From Rhizomys pruinosus (taxonomy: Eukaryota > Chordata > Mammalia > Rodentia > Spalacidae), in assembly GCA_009823505.1 (NCBI GenBank), contig VZQC01002907.1, positions 4,648,150 through 4,712,149 on the forward strand: a DNA stretch of 64,000 bases, given 5' to 3'. A program made the translations under genes and the position numbers. The notes under the pieces were generated by a model that made no database searches, was not told where the DNA came from, and was given only the letters and a program-made list of their open reading frames with translations. This document shows, piece after piece, positions 54,504-64,000 of the stretch; within the stretch, counting starts at the first letter, position 1; the number at the start of each line of letters is the position of its first letter.

Positions 54504-54840
54504 TTTAAGACTGGGTCTCCCCTGTCACCCCAGTGGCCTGGAACTTGCCTCTGTAGATGTCAACGTCTGGCCTCAAATCCACAGAGACTCACCTACCTTT
54601 GCCTCCAGAGTTCTAGAATAAAGCATGACCACCCTCACCTGGATCTATTAAGGAGAATTTTAAAAGCCATCATAAGCAACCAAAAACTGGACCAGTGCAA
54701 TGGCTCAGAGGTAAGTGTGCTGCCACCAAGTCTTGATGACCTTCAGTTTTGGATCCCCAGAACTACCTGGTAGAGAAACCAACCATTGTGTTATGACCCC
54801 CCACACACAACCAACAATAAAGATAAAAATAATTTTATAA
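54504..54840 (+). repeat. antisense B1 then sense B3-type SINE
   Basis: B1 on the minus strand at 54,504-54,645; B3-type SINE on the plus strand at 54,690-54,840. Both are noisy. Confidence 0.68.
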
Positions 54841-55079
54841 AAAGAAAAAGCAAATTAACCCACTTTTCATTGTTATACTTCACCTGCGAAGATTTCTAGA
54901 CATGTCAGTGATAAATTCTCTCCATGTGGTTGATGCAGTGTCTAAACATTGATGGCAGTTAATGTCAGAGGGTGTTTTGTTGTTGCTTGTTTTTGTTTTC
55001 TTTTTTTTCTTCCTTCCTTCCTTCTCAATTTAGCTGCAGCTTTCAAGATGAGACATTTATCCTTCAATTTCAATCTTTT

Positions 55080-55245
55080 TTTTTTTATTTATTTGGTCTT
55101 TCTGAGACAGGGTCTCCCTTTAGTCCTGGTGGGCTGGAACTTACTATATAGACCAGGCTGGCTTGGAACTCACAGAGATTGCTTCGCCTTTCCGCTCTCA
55201 TAAGTGCTGGGAATTAAAGGAATATGCCCACACACAAACCTGGCC
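55080..55245 (-). repeat. B1 SINE, error-rich, antisense
   Basis: 'ggtctttctgagacagggtc' to 'acacaaacctggcc'. Confidence 0.85.
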
Positions 55246-55289
55246 CTCTAGGCCGTCGTTATCATTTGAAATCTAAAGTACGTAATACG

Positions 55290-55502
55290 GCTCTCAAATG
55301 CTCGGCCTGGCCTCAAAACTCCTGTGTAAACCAGAGGAAGGACCTTTGATTCTTCTAGATTTCCTGCCTCATCTCCAAAAAGAGCTAGGATTACAGTAAA
55401 CAGGTGTCCACCACATCCGGTGTATATTTGGTGCTGGAGATCGAACCAAAGACCCTGTGCAGGTAGTAGGCAAGCATTCTATACTGAGCTACCTTCCTAG
55501 CA
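55290..55502 (-). repeat. B4 SINE (B1 plus ID), antisense
   Basis: B1 half to 'accacatccggtgtatattt', ID half 'ggtgctggagatcgaaccaa' to 'actgagctaccttcctagca'. The part from 55,408 mirrors 63,897-64,000. Confidence 0.82.
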
Positions 55503-58500
55503 TTTTTTAATAACATTTTTTAATTTTTTTAAATTTTATTTATCTTCTGTATGTGTATGAATGTATTGTCTGCATGCAGGTTTGTGCACCCTCATGGGTC
55601 GTGCAATGCCGCGAGGTCAGAAGAGGGTCTCAGATTCCCTGACTGGAGTACAGCTCCTGGAATTGGAGTTACAGACGGTTCTTAGGCACCGCATGTGGTG
55701 GTTGGACGGACTATGGTCTCCTGCAAGAGCAGTCGGTGCTCCATTAAACTGCTAGCTATTCTCCCACCCTCCCATGCCCCTTTTTAATAAATTTTATTTT
55801 TAAACTATTTATTCCGGTCTCACAACTCACGTATATATGCTTATAACTGGCCTCAACTCTGCAAAGCAATTCGCCCATCAGACCCTTGCTAGAAGTAAGC
55901 GATGAGTTACATTCCTGGCTAAAGTCAGCCCTTTTTTATTTTAAACATTTTATTTTATTTTTATATTTATTACTTTTTTCCAATTTTTATCATTATTATT
56001 ATTATTAAACTTTTTTCAAATGAGGTCATTGACTCAGTTTCTGTCGATTGATTTATAGATCTCTTTCCCTCTTCCTGCCCCCACCCCCACCAAGTCCTTG
56101 ACTTCTGCCATACACATCGTGCATCTTTTTCCGAGTCTTTCCCAGAGTTTTTTTTTTTCAGTTTCTTTTGTTGTTGTGTCTCTCCAACTTGTATTGCCAC
56201 ATATATATATTATATATACATTATTATATACATACCATAAAATATATATCATATGTAACATACATACATACATACACATTATGACTTGAATTGGTAGGAT
56301 TTTTTTTTTCTCTCTTCCCTAAAAGATTCATGTTTTCTTAAAAAGTGCTCAATAGTTCCTCCTTAGCAACACCCAAACAACATCAATCTTGCATTTTTGT
56401 TCCACATTGGGGTCTTTCCCCCATGGTCCCCAAATGAAGTCCAGTAAGCACGCTATCCCCTTGTCATCCCCCTGCACTGGCCTCCAGATACAGCCCAGGT
56501 AGTCCAACAATGCAGTCCGAGGCTGACATCCCCTTAGTCTGTTTTAGTCCACAACCTGGGTATCTCAGTGGTCCCATCTGGCATTGAAGTTTGGAGAATT
56601 CTTGGAGAACATGAGTCTTCAGTCCATAATGGAGTTAAAAGCTGTGTCTCATTCTTTGATGAGTGCCAAAAGCAGTGGCAGCCACAGAGTGATGCACTTT
56701 GCCAGTAAGAATTGGAGATAGGCCAAACAATAGTACTCTCTCTTTATTCTTTTGTCTTTTCTACTAAGATCTCAAGTTCTTTCACAGTACAGTTCCTGTT
56801 TACTGATTTATTTTTGTTTATACTTCCTTTTGGTGCTTAAGGCCCCACAGTTAGCCAGATTAACAAGGTTTTGTTTTCTCAGGATTTATAGGTATCTGGT
56901 CCTCAGGGGTCCTCTTTTCAGGGGGGTTTTTTTTTGGGGGGAGGAGGGTGGGAGCCCTTGGCTCCTTTCAGCTTTTCATTACCAGTTCATCCCATCGAGG
57001 ACAAAGCAGAGGTCTTGCTAGATCCAGGCTTCCTTTTTGAAGCATGAGAAGACTTTCCTTCTTGTAGACTGGACACTGGTGAGTCCATCAGTGGCTCTCC
57101 AAGACCTCCTGAACAGGAAGAACTGTATGCCCACATTATTATTTTTTTTTTATGTGTTTGATGTGTACTGTCTGCATGTAGGTTGGTGCACCATGTCTAT
57201 GCAATGCTGCAGGAGAGAAGAGGGCATCAGATTCCCCTGGAAGTAGAGTTAAAGACAGTTCTTAGCGCCATGTGGGTGCTGGAATCAAACCCAGGTCTCT
57301 GCAAGAGCAGTCGGCAACTCTTAACCGCTGAGCCATCTCTCCAGCCCAAGTCAGCCCTTTTTAAAAAAGTTTTTGATTTTTTTTTTTAATTGTGTCTGTA
57401 TGTGTATGCACATGTGTGTGGGTACAACGAAAAGCCAGAAAGGGCAACTTGGATCCTCGAAGCTGGGCCTACAGGTGGTTGTGAGTTGCCTACTGGATGC
57501 TAGGAACCAAACGTCCAGACCTCTGAGAGAATAGCAAGTGCTCTAATTAACCACTGAGCCATCTCTCTAGCCCCTAAAATCAGCCCATTCCTTGTCACCG
57601 TCTGTTCTGATACATGTTGCAGTCTGCATGGAAGTTGATCTCCTCAGGGAGTCCCTTCTCAGGTTGCTCAGTTATGGACTCAGTTATCATCTTGAGGCAG
57701 GCTTATAATACCTAAAATCGTTGAGCCAGCATAGGACTTAGGTCCCCATGCTACATATGCCTGCATTTAAATGAGAACGTAAAAAAATTTTTTTTTTTTT
57801 TGATGACAGGGTCTTCCTGTAGCCCCAGCCTGTCTGGAACTCACTATGTAGACCAGGCTGGCCTTGAACTCACAGAGTTTCACCTGAATTCTGGGATTAA
57901 AGCCCTTTGCCATCTTGCCCATCTTTAAACTATAGATTCTTTTTAACTCATAGTTCCATCAACCCCCAAAGCTTCTCCCGTGTTGGAATTGCATGCATGT
58001 ACCACCACAGTCTGCCTGTAGAATACTACATGTTCACACCATGAACTATTTTTAATTTTATGTCTATGTGAGTTTTATGTGCAGTTTTTTAATATTTTAT
58101 TTTTATTATTTTTTATTTTATGTGTACGAGTATATTACCTGCATGTAACATGTGTTCCTGGTGGTGCAGTGCTGGAGGACATCAGAAGAGGCGTCAAATC
58201 CCCCAGAACTGGAGTTTCAGGCAGTTGTTAGCTGCCATGTGGGTGCTGGGAATCCAACCCCGGGTCCTTTGCAAGAGCACACCCAGTTGGCTCTTAACCA
58301 TGGCGCATCTCTCCTCAGCCCTGGTACTTGTTTCTCAAATTGGAGAAAGAATGGAGAAAGATAGTGCATTACTACAGGACTGATTTTGAAGCACCTTTAT
58401 TGTTTCTCTCAGCCTAATCTACAGCCTTCAGGCAGCATGTACCCAAGATAGCTATGAATGTGAATTTTATACTTAAAATATCATGGGGATTTTTTTGTTG

Positions 58501-59063
58501 AGTGTGACATTTTTAATTCATATATTAATTTCTCTAAGGGTCAACTCAATAGATGACAGTGTCATCCTGGGTCATCCTGTGGCACTGTCAACGTCGCAGA
58601 TGCCAGAAAGAGGGAGGAGTAGCTCAGTTGGTAAGAGTGCTTGTCTCCACATGCATGGAAAACCCAAGACTACATTTTTTAAAAGTTTTTGTTGGCTTTG
58701 TTGCTGTTAGAAGCAGTGCAAGATCAGCCGGCACTCGGTGCGCACACTTTATCCTAGCTTGGGAGGCCGAGGCAGGGCAGATCTCTGGAGTTCAAGGCCA
58801 GACTGGTTTACAGAGCAAGTTTCCAGGACAGCTGGGGCTTACAGGGAGACCCTTGTCTCAAAAAGACAAAAGAAAAAAAAGAAGAAAGGAAGGAGACCAA
58901 AAGTTCCAAAGGCAGACCAGGCATGGTGGCGCATGCCTTTAATCCAGCACTTGGGAGGCAGAGGCCAGGCGGATCTTTGTGAGTTTCCAAGGCCAGCCTG
59001 GTCTAACAAGTGAGTTCCCAGGACCACTGGGACTACAGGGAGACCCTGTCTCAAAAAGACCAA
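55408..59063. repeat. large inverted repeat, left arm (noisy)
   Basis: Reverse complement of 60,368-64,000 in the same element order: B4, B2-type (55,505-55,785), old B1 (55,790-55,925), A/T-rich element 55,930-57,130, B2-type (57,135-57,350), B3-type (57,360-57,580), unique 57,580-57,790, B1 (57,800-57,925), B2/B3 (58,090-58,320), ID-like 58,610-58,680, B1 (58,735-58,880) and B1 (58,918-59,063). Many one-base indels relative to the right arm. Confidence 0.9.
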
Positions 59064-60367
59064 AAAAAACAAAAAAAAAAAGTTCCCAGGCTAGACCCAG
59101 TCTCAAGAAAATTAAAATGAGTGAACAAAAATAAAACAATGTTCTCTGAGATGAGTGCAGTCTCTGAGACACTTGGAGACCATTTTCACGCCTGCACTTT
59201 GAGTTCTAACTTCCAACCTCGGTGGCCCACCTCCTTAGACCCATCTTCTTCCCACACATTTCAGGCAGCTCACTTCACACCCTCTGTTTTAGGGCCTAGT
59301 GGGGGCCTTCAAAGATCTTGGCATGCATTACAACCCCGCAGGAGAGCGGCCCCACCCAAATCTGAGAACCATCTAGGTCAGCACTGGAGCCCTGGATGGG
59401 ACCCTGTGACTTTTAGCAAGTGATCCCTTTCTGAGCTTATTTCTTCATCACTACAATTTCATAAAGATCTTTATAATCACTTGGGGTTAACACGGGGATT
59501 AGCTGAGCTGAGTCATCATTACTTCGCCGTAATTACTGGTAGTCCCTCCTTCCCTCTTTCTAAAGGAATAGGATTACTGCTGACTTCGCTGGGCCGCCCC
59601 CACTCTATACACATAGCAGTAGGCTACATTTTAGGAGAGAGGAGCTGAGTTACAGACCAGAATATTCAGCCTCGCCCACAGCTTTCTGAGAAATATCATC
59701 CATAAGCTCAGTTCTAAAAGCCTTCCAGAAGGTCTTCTCTTCATTTATCCTCCATCAACTTCTCTGCATGTTATTTGTGGCTTCAGGTTGGAGGGTTTTG
59801 CCAGGCTGTGTATCTTCTAGATATAGTTGTTCCCCTCTTTTTTTATTAGAGCTGGGTTTCATTGAAAAGGGTTTTCCTTCTGTTGCTCTGCAGTAGTTAT
59901 GTTTGTGTACGAGCATCTCAGTTGAGGAAATATGACCATATCTATTAGAATTAGGTTTTGAATTTCTCTTCCTTTTACTTATATTTAATACATATAAAAA
60001 CTTAAAATTTAATTTCTATCCTTTCTCTTTATATGTTTTCTAGAGAACTGTAAAGCTTTCTTCACTGTGGATTCTCTGTCAATATCACCTTCCCTAGAAT
60101 TTGATGCTTCTGGGTAGGTAGGTAATGGTAAACCATGGAGTCCACAGGCAGTCCTAGCATGACACCATGTTAAGGGTATGAGTCATGTTCTGTCTTATTG
60201 TCTTGTGAATTACACAGATTGATCAAGGTGATCCCTGCCATCCTTTTTCCTCAATAGTTTCCCATTTTCTAGAAGTATGTCCTTTGCTCGTGTCCTCTGC
60301 TGAGCAAAACATGGAAGAAAGGCGAAGAGGAGACCATTCAGACAGTTTCAACTTTTTCTTGGGGGGG
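59064..60367. other. spacer of the inverted repeat
   Basis: About 1.3 kb present once. No gene recognised. 59,385-59,480 may be a MIR relic ('gtgacttttagcaagtgatc', 'ctgagcttatttcttcatc'). The rest is unassigned and AT-rich toward the right. Confidence 0.55.
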
Positions 60368-60705
60368 GTCTTTTCGAGACAGGGTCTCCCTGTAGTCCCA
60401 GTGGTCCTGGAACTCACTCTGTAGACCAGGCTGGCCTTGAACTCACAAAGATCCGCCTGCCTCTGCCTCCCAAGTGCTAGGATTAAAGGCATGCGCCACC
60501 ATGCCTGGCTGCCTTGGAACTTTTGATCCTCCTGCTTCTTCTTTTTTTTTTTCTTTTGTCTTTTTGAGACAAGGTCTCCCTGTAGCCCCAGCTGTCCTGG
60601 AACTTGCTCTGTAGACCAGTCTGGCCTTGAACTCACAGAGATCTGCCTGCCTCGGCCTCCCAAGAGCTAGGATTAAAGGTGTGCGCCACCATGCCTGGCT
60701 GATCC
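60368..60705 (-). repeat. two antisense B1 SINEs
   Basis: 60,368-60,512 and 60,550-60,705, separated by 'gccttggaacttttgatcct'. Both have counterparts in the left arm, including the shared variant 'gtcccagtggtcctgg' in the first. Confidence 0.94.
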
Positions 60706-60734
60706 TCCTGCTTCTACAGACACAAGCCACCAAA

Positions 60735-60830
60735 ACTTTTTAAAAAATGTAGTCTTGGGTTTTCCATGCATGTGAGACAAGCACTCTACCAACTGAGCTA
60801 CTCCCTCCTCTTCTGGCATCTGCGGCCTGT
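60735..60830 (-). repeat. ID-like tRNA-derived SINE, antisense
   Basis: In reverse: 'gggagtagctcagttggtag' and 'cacatgcatggaaaacccaa'. The T-loop region is degenerate, so it is not a tRNA gene. Confidence 0.75.
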
Positions 60831-61097
60831 TGACAGTGCCACAGGATGACCACAGGATGACATCTGTCATCTATTGAGTTGACCCTTGAGAAATGAAATA
60901 TTGAATTTAAAAATGTCACACACAAAAAAATCCCATGATATTTTAAGTATAAAATTCACATTCATAGCTATCTTGGGTACATGCTGCCTGAAGGCTGTAG
61001 ATTAGGCTGAGAGAAACAATAAAGGTGCTTCCAAAATCAGTCCTGTAGTAATGCACTATCTTTTCTCCATTCTTTCTCCAATTTAGAAACAAGTACC
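60831..61097. other. unassigned arm sequence
   Basis: Contains 'caataaaggtgcttccaaaa', mirrored at about 58,390. No gene. Confidence 0.4.
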
Positions 61098-61330
61098 AGG
61101 GCTGGAGAGATGGCTCAGTGGTTAAGAGCACTGGTTGCTCTTGCAAAGGACCGGGGTTTGATTCCCAGCACCCACATGGCAGCTAACAACTGCCTGAAAC
61201 TCCAGTTCTGGGGGATTTGACGCCTCTTCTGATGTCCTCCAGCACTGCACCACCAGGGAACACATGTATACATGCAGGTAATATACTCGTACACATAAAA
61301 TAAAAAATAATAAAAATAAAATATTAAAAA
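61098..61330 (+). repeat. B2/B3-type SINE
   Basis: 'gggctggagagatggctcag' to 'aataaaaaataataaaaata'. Confidence 0.93.
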
Positions 61331-61469
61331 CTGCACATAAAACTCACATAGACATAAATAAAACTAGTTCATGTGTGAACATGTAGTATTCTACAGGCAG
61401 ATGTGGTGGTACATGCATGCAATTCCAACACGGGAGAAGCTTTGGGGGTTGATGGAACTATGAGTTAAA

Positions 61470-61625
61470 AAGAATCTATAGTTTAAGATGGGCAAGATGG
61501 CAAAGGGCTTTAATCCCAGAATTCAGGTGAAACTCTGTGAGTTCAAGGCCAGCCTGGTCTACATAGTGAGTTCCAGGACAGCTGGGGCTACAGGAAGACC
61601 CTGTCTCAAAAAGAAAAAAAAATTT
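61470..61625 (+). repeat. B1 SINE with internal deletion
   Basis: 'atgggcaagatggcaaaggg' to 'gtctcaaaaagaaaaaa'. Confidence 0.85.
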
Positions 61626-61829
61626 TTTTTTACAGTTTAAATGCAGGCATATGTAGCATGGGGACCTAAGTCCTATGCTGGCTCAACGATTTTAGGTATT
61701 ATAAGCCTGCCTCAAGATGATAACTGAGTCCATAACTGAGCAACCTGAGAAGGGACTCCCTGAGGAGATCAACTTCCATGCAGACTGCAACATGTATCAG
61801 AACAGAGGTGACAAGGATGGGCTGATTTT

Positions 61830-62040
61830 AGGGGCTAGAGAGATGGCTCAGTGGTTAATTAAGAGCACTTGCTATTCTCTCAGAGGTCTGGAGTTTGGTT
61901 CCTAGCATCCATGTAGGCAGCTCACAACCACCTGTACGCCCAGCTCCCGAGGATCCAAGTTGCCCTCTTCTGGCTTTTCGTGTACCCACACACATGTGCA
62001 TACACATACAGACACATTAAAAAAAAAATCAAAACTTTTT
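61830..62040 (+). repeat. B3-type SINE
   Basis: 'ggggctagagagatggctca' to the A-rich stretch before 62,040. Confidence 0.9.
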
Positions 62041-62056
62041 TAAAAAGGGCTGACTT

Positions 62057-62265
62057 GGGGCTGGAGAGATGGCTCAGCGGTTAAGAGTGCCGACTGCTCT
62101 TGCAGAGGACCTGGGTTTGATTCCCAGCACCCACATGGCGGCTAAGAACTGTCTTTAACTCTACTTCCAGGGGAATCTGATGCCCTCTTCTGACCTCCGC
62201 AGCATTGCATGACATGGGTGCACCAACCTACATGCAGACAGTACACTCAAACACATAAAAAAAAA
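62057..62265 (+). repeat. B2-type SINE (short form)
   Basis: 'ggggctggagagatggctca', B box 'ggtttgattcc', single 'aactctacttccagggga' block. Confidence 0.94.
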
Positions 62266-62269
62266 TAAT

Positions 62270-63445
62270 AATGTGGGCTACCAGTCTTCCTGTTCAGGGA
62301 GGTCTTGGAGAGCCACTGATGGGACATCAGCCAGTGTCCAGTCTACAGAGAGGAAAGTCTGTTCATGCTTCAGAAAAGGAAGCCTGGTCTAGCAAGACCT
62401 GCTTTTGTCCTCGAGTGGATGGAACTGGTGAATGAAAAGCTGAAAGGAGCCAGGGGCTCCCACCCTTCCCCCCCCAAAAAAAAACCCCTGAGAGACCCCT
62501 GAGGACCAGATCCTCAACTAACCTTGAGAAAACAAAAACCTTGGTTAATCTGGGCTAACTGTGTGGCCTTAAGCATCCAAAAGGAAAGTATAACCAGATA
62601 CAAATAATCAGTAATACCAGAGACTGTACTGCATACATAGAACTTGAGATCTTAGTAAAAAGACAAAAGGAATAAAGAGAGAGTACTATTGTTTGGCCTA
62701 TCTCCAATTCTTACTGGCAAGTGCATCTACTCTGTGGCTGCCACTGCTTTTGGCACTCATCAAAGACATGAGACACAGCTTTTTAACCTCCTAATATGGA
62801 CTGAGGACTCATGTCTCTCCAAGAATCCTCCAAACCTTCAATGCCAGATGGGGACTACTGAGATACCCAGCTTGTGGACTAAACAGCTAAGGGGATGTCA
62901 GCCTCCGACTGCCATTGTTGGACTACCTGGGCTGTATCTTGGAGGCCAGTGCAGGGGTATCAAGGGATGCGTGCTTACTGGACTTCATTTTAGGGGACCA
63001 TGGGAGGGAAAGACCCCAATGTGGAACAAAAGTGCAGGATTGATGGTTGTTTGGGGTTGCCAAGGAGGAAACTTTGAGCACTTCCTTAAGGAAAACATGA
63101 CATCTTTTAGGGAAGAAAAAAAAAAATCCTCCAATTCAAGTCATATGTGTATGTATGTATGTATGTACATATGTATATATTTATGTATGTATATAATTAT
63201 GTATATATGAATATATAATGTAGCAATACAAGTTGGAGAGAACAACAACAAAAGAACTGAAAAAAAAAAACTCTGGAAAGACTCGGAAAAAGATGCAAGA
63301 TGTGTATGGCAGAGTGCAAGGACTTGGGTGGGGTGGGGGGCATGGAAAGGGAAGAGATTCTAGATTCAATCGAGAAATGATGTATGACCTATGGAAAAAG
63401 TTTAATAATAATAATAATAAAAATGGAAAAAGTAATAAAATAAAA
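62270..63445 (+). mobile_element. unclassified retroelement-like unit with A-rich 3' end
   Basis: Single-copy text (apart from its mirror at 55,960-57,130) with a 173-codon frame (62,689-63,210; LFNLLIWTEDSCLSKNPP), then a (TATG)n patch at 63,145-63,185, a G-rich stretch near 63,325-63,350 and an (AAT)n/A-rich end. The G-rich tract and A-rich end resemble rodent L1 3' UTRs. The frame matches nothing that I know. Confidence 0.4.
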
Positions 63446-63477
63446 TAAAATAAAATGTTTAAATAAAAAAGGGCTGA

Positions 63478-63592
63478 CTTTTAGCCAGGAATGTAACTCA
63501 TGCCTGTACTTCTAGCACTCAGGAGTCTGATGGGAGAATTGCTTTGAGTTTGAGGCCAGTTTAAGCTATATAGTGAGTTGTGAGACCCTGGA
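63478..63592 (+). repeat. old B1-like SINE
   Basis: 'tagccaggaatgtaactcat' to 'gtgagttgtgagaccctgg'. Confidence 0.8.
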
Positions 63593-63633
63593 AAATAAGA
63601 TAAAATAAAATTTAATTAAAAAGGGCTAGGGAG

Positions 63634-63872
63634 GGGGCTGGAGAGATAGCCTAGCAGTTAAGAGCACCGACTGCTCTTGCGGAGGACCCAGGTTCGATCC
63701 CCAGCACCCACATGGCAGCTAAGAACCGTCTGTAACTCCAATTCCAGGAGAACTCCAGTTCCAGGGGAATCTGAGACCCTCTTCTGACCTCCGCGGCATT
63801 GCACGACATGGGTGCACAAACCTGCATGCAGACAATACATTCATACACATACAGAAATAAATAAAATTTAAA
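63634..63872 (+). repeat. young B2-type SINE (long form)
   Basis: Sense, A box 'tagcctagcag', B box 'ggttcgatccc', doubled 'aactccaattccaggaga'/'aactccagttccagggga' block. Confidence 0.95.
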
Positions 63873-63896
63873 AAAATTAAAAAATGTTATTAAAAA

Positions 63897-64000
63897 ATGC
63901 TAGGGAAGTAGCTCAGTAGGTAGAATGCTTGCCTACTACCATGCACAGGGTCTTTGGTTCGATCTCCAGCACCAAATATAACCGGATGTGGTGGTGTACA
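63897..64000 (+). repeat. B4 SINE (ID plus B1), cut by window end
   Basis: 'gctagggaagtagctcagta' head, 'ggttcgatctccagcaccaa', then the B1 start 'ggatgtggtggtgtaca'. Confidence 0.85.

Larger units (their letters stand above)
60368..64000. repeat. large inverted repeat, right arm (clean, runs off the window)
   Basis: Pairs with 55,408-59,063. The inner edge coincides with the A-rich end of a B1. The outer edge is not reached within the window. Confidence 0.9.

Noticed and set aside
58610..58680. tRNA-like 'gtagctcagttggtaagagtgcttgt'-type segment
   Set aside because: Belongs to an ID SINE; the acceptor and T-arm pairing needed for a tRNA gene are not present.

Overview
The window is mammalian, almost certainly rodent, nuclear DNA. 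It is packed with B1 (7SL-derived) SINEs, tRNA-derived B2/B3 SINEs, ID/B4/RSINE1 SINEs, rodent L1 LINEs, MIR and MaLR remnants and many microsatellites. Abundant B1 and B2 together point to the mouse-related clade (Muroidea plus Dipodoidea). The youngest B2-type copies keep the B3-style 'aactccagttccagg' block, which is not how I recall mouse or rat B2, so a lineage outside Mus/Rattus is my inference; the species cannot be fixed. I see no intact host protein-coding gene, no functional tRNA, rRNA or CRISPR. Nearly all open frames are translations of SINEs, L1 or simple repeats.

Layout. 1-15.6 kb: dense SINEs separated by unassigned sequence, with MIR relics at 4.4-5.0 kb and a polypyrimidine tract at 13.2-13.4 kb. 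15.6-30.2 kb: one degenerate but long L1 (GC-rich 5' leader, ORF1, ORF2, 3' region) with many nested insertions, including a retrocopy of an unidentified mRNA placed 6 bp after the ORF2 start codon. A single N at 21,454 is followed by a second, indel-riddled copy of the previous 4 kb (17,453-21,453 repeated as 21,455-25,533). 28.7-31.6 kb: a younger 5'-truncated L1, a 504-bp polyadenylated retrocopy, and an older L1 fragment. 31.97-34.88 kb: a complete non-coding LTR retrotransposon with 5-bp target duplication inside a SINE; it hosts an Erh processed pseudogene and an antisense L1 3' end. 35-50 kb: more SINEs, a solo LTR (36.2-36.8 kb), an MST-type MaLR LTR split by SINEs (42.4-43.1 kb) and old L1 pieces. 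46-47.4 and 50.6-59 kb are noisy in the manner of uncorrected long reads. 55.4-64 kb is a large inverted repeat: two arms of about 3.65 kb around a 1.3-kb spacer, left arm noisy, right arm clean, continuing past the window end.

How the parts relate: the window is a record of nested retrotransposition. L1 machinery explains the SINE and mRNA retrocopies (A-rich tails, 13-17 bp target duplications). The two large duplications, one direct and one inverted, both pair a clean copy with a noisy copy, so assembly artefact must be excluded before a biological reading. No new defence, metabolic or signalling system is evident; the most notable items are the unidentified acidic-protein retrocopy, the two large repeats, and a lineage-specific B2 subfamily with an internal 18-bp duplication.
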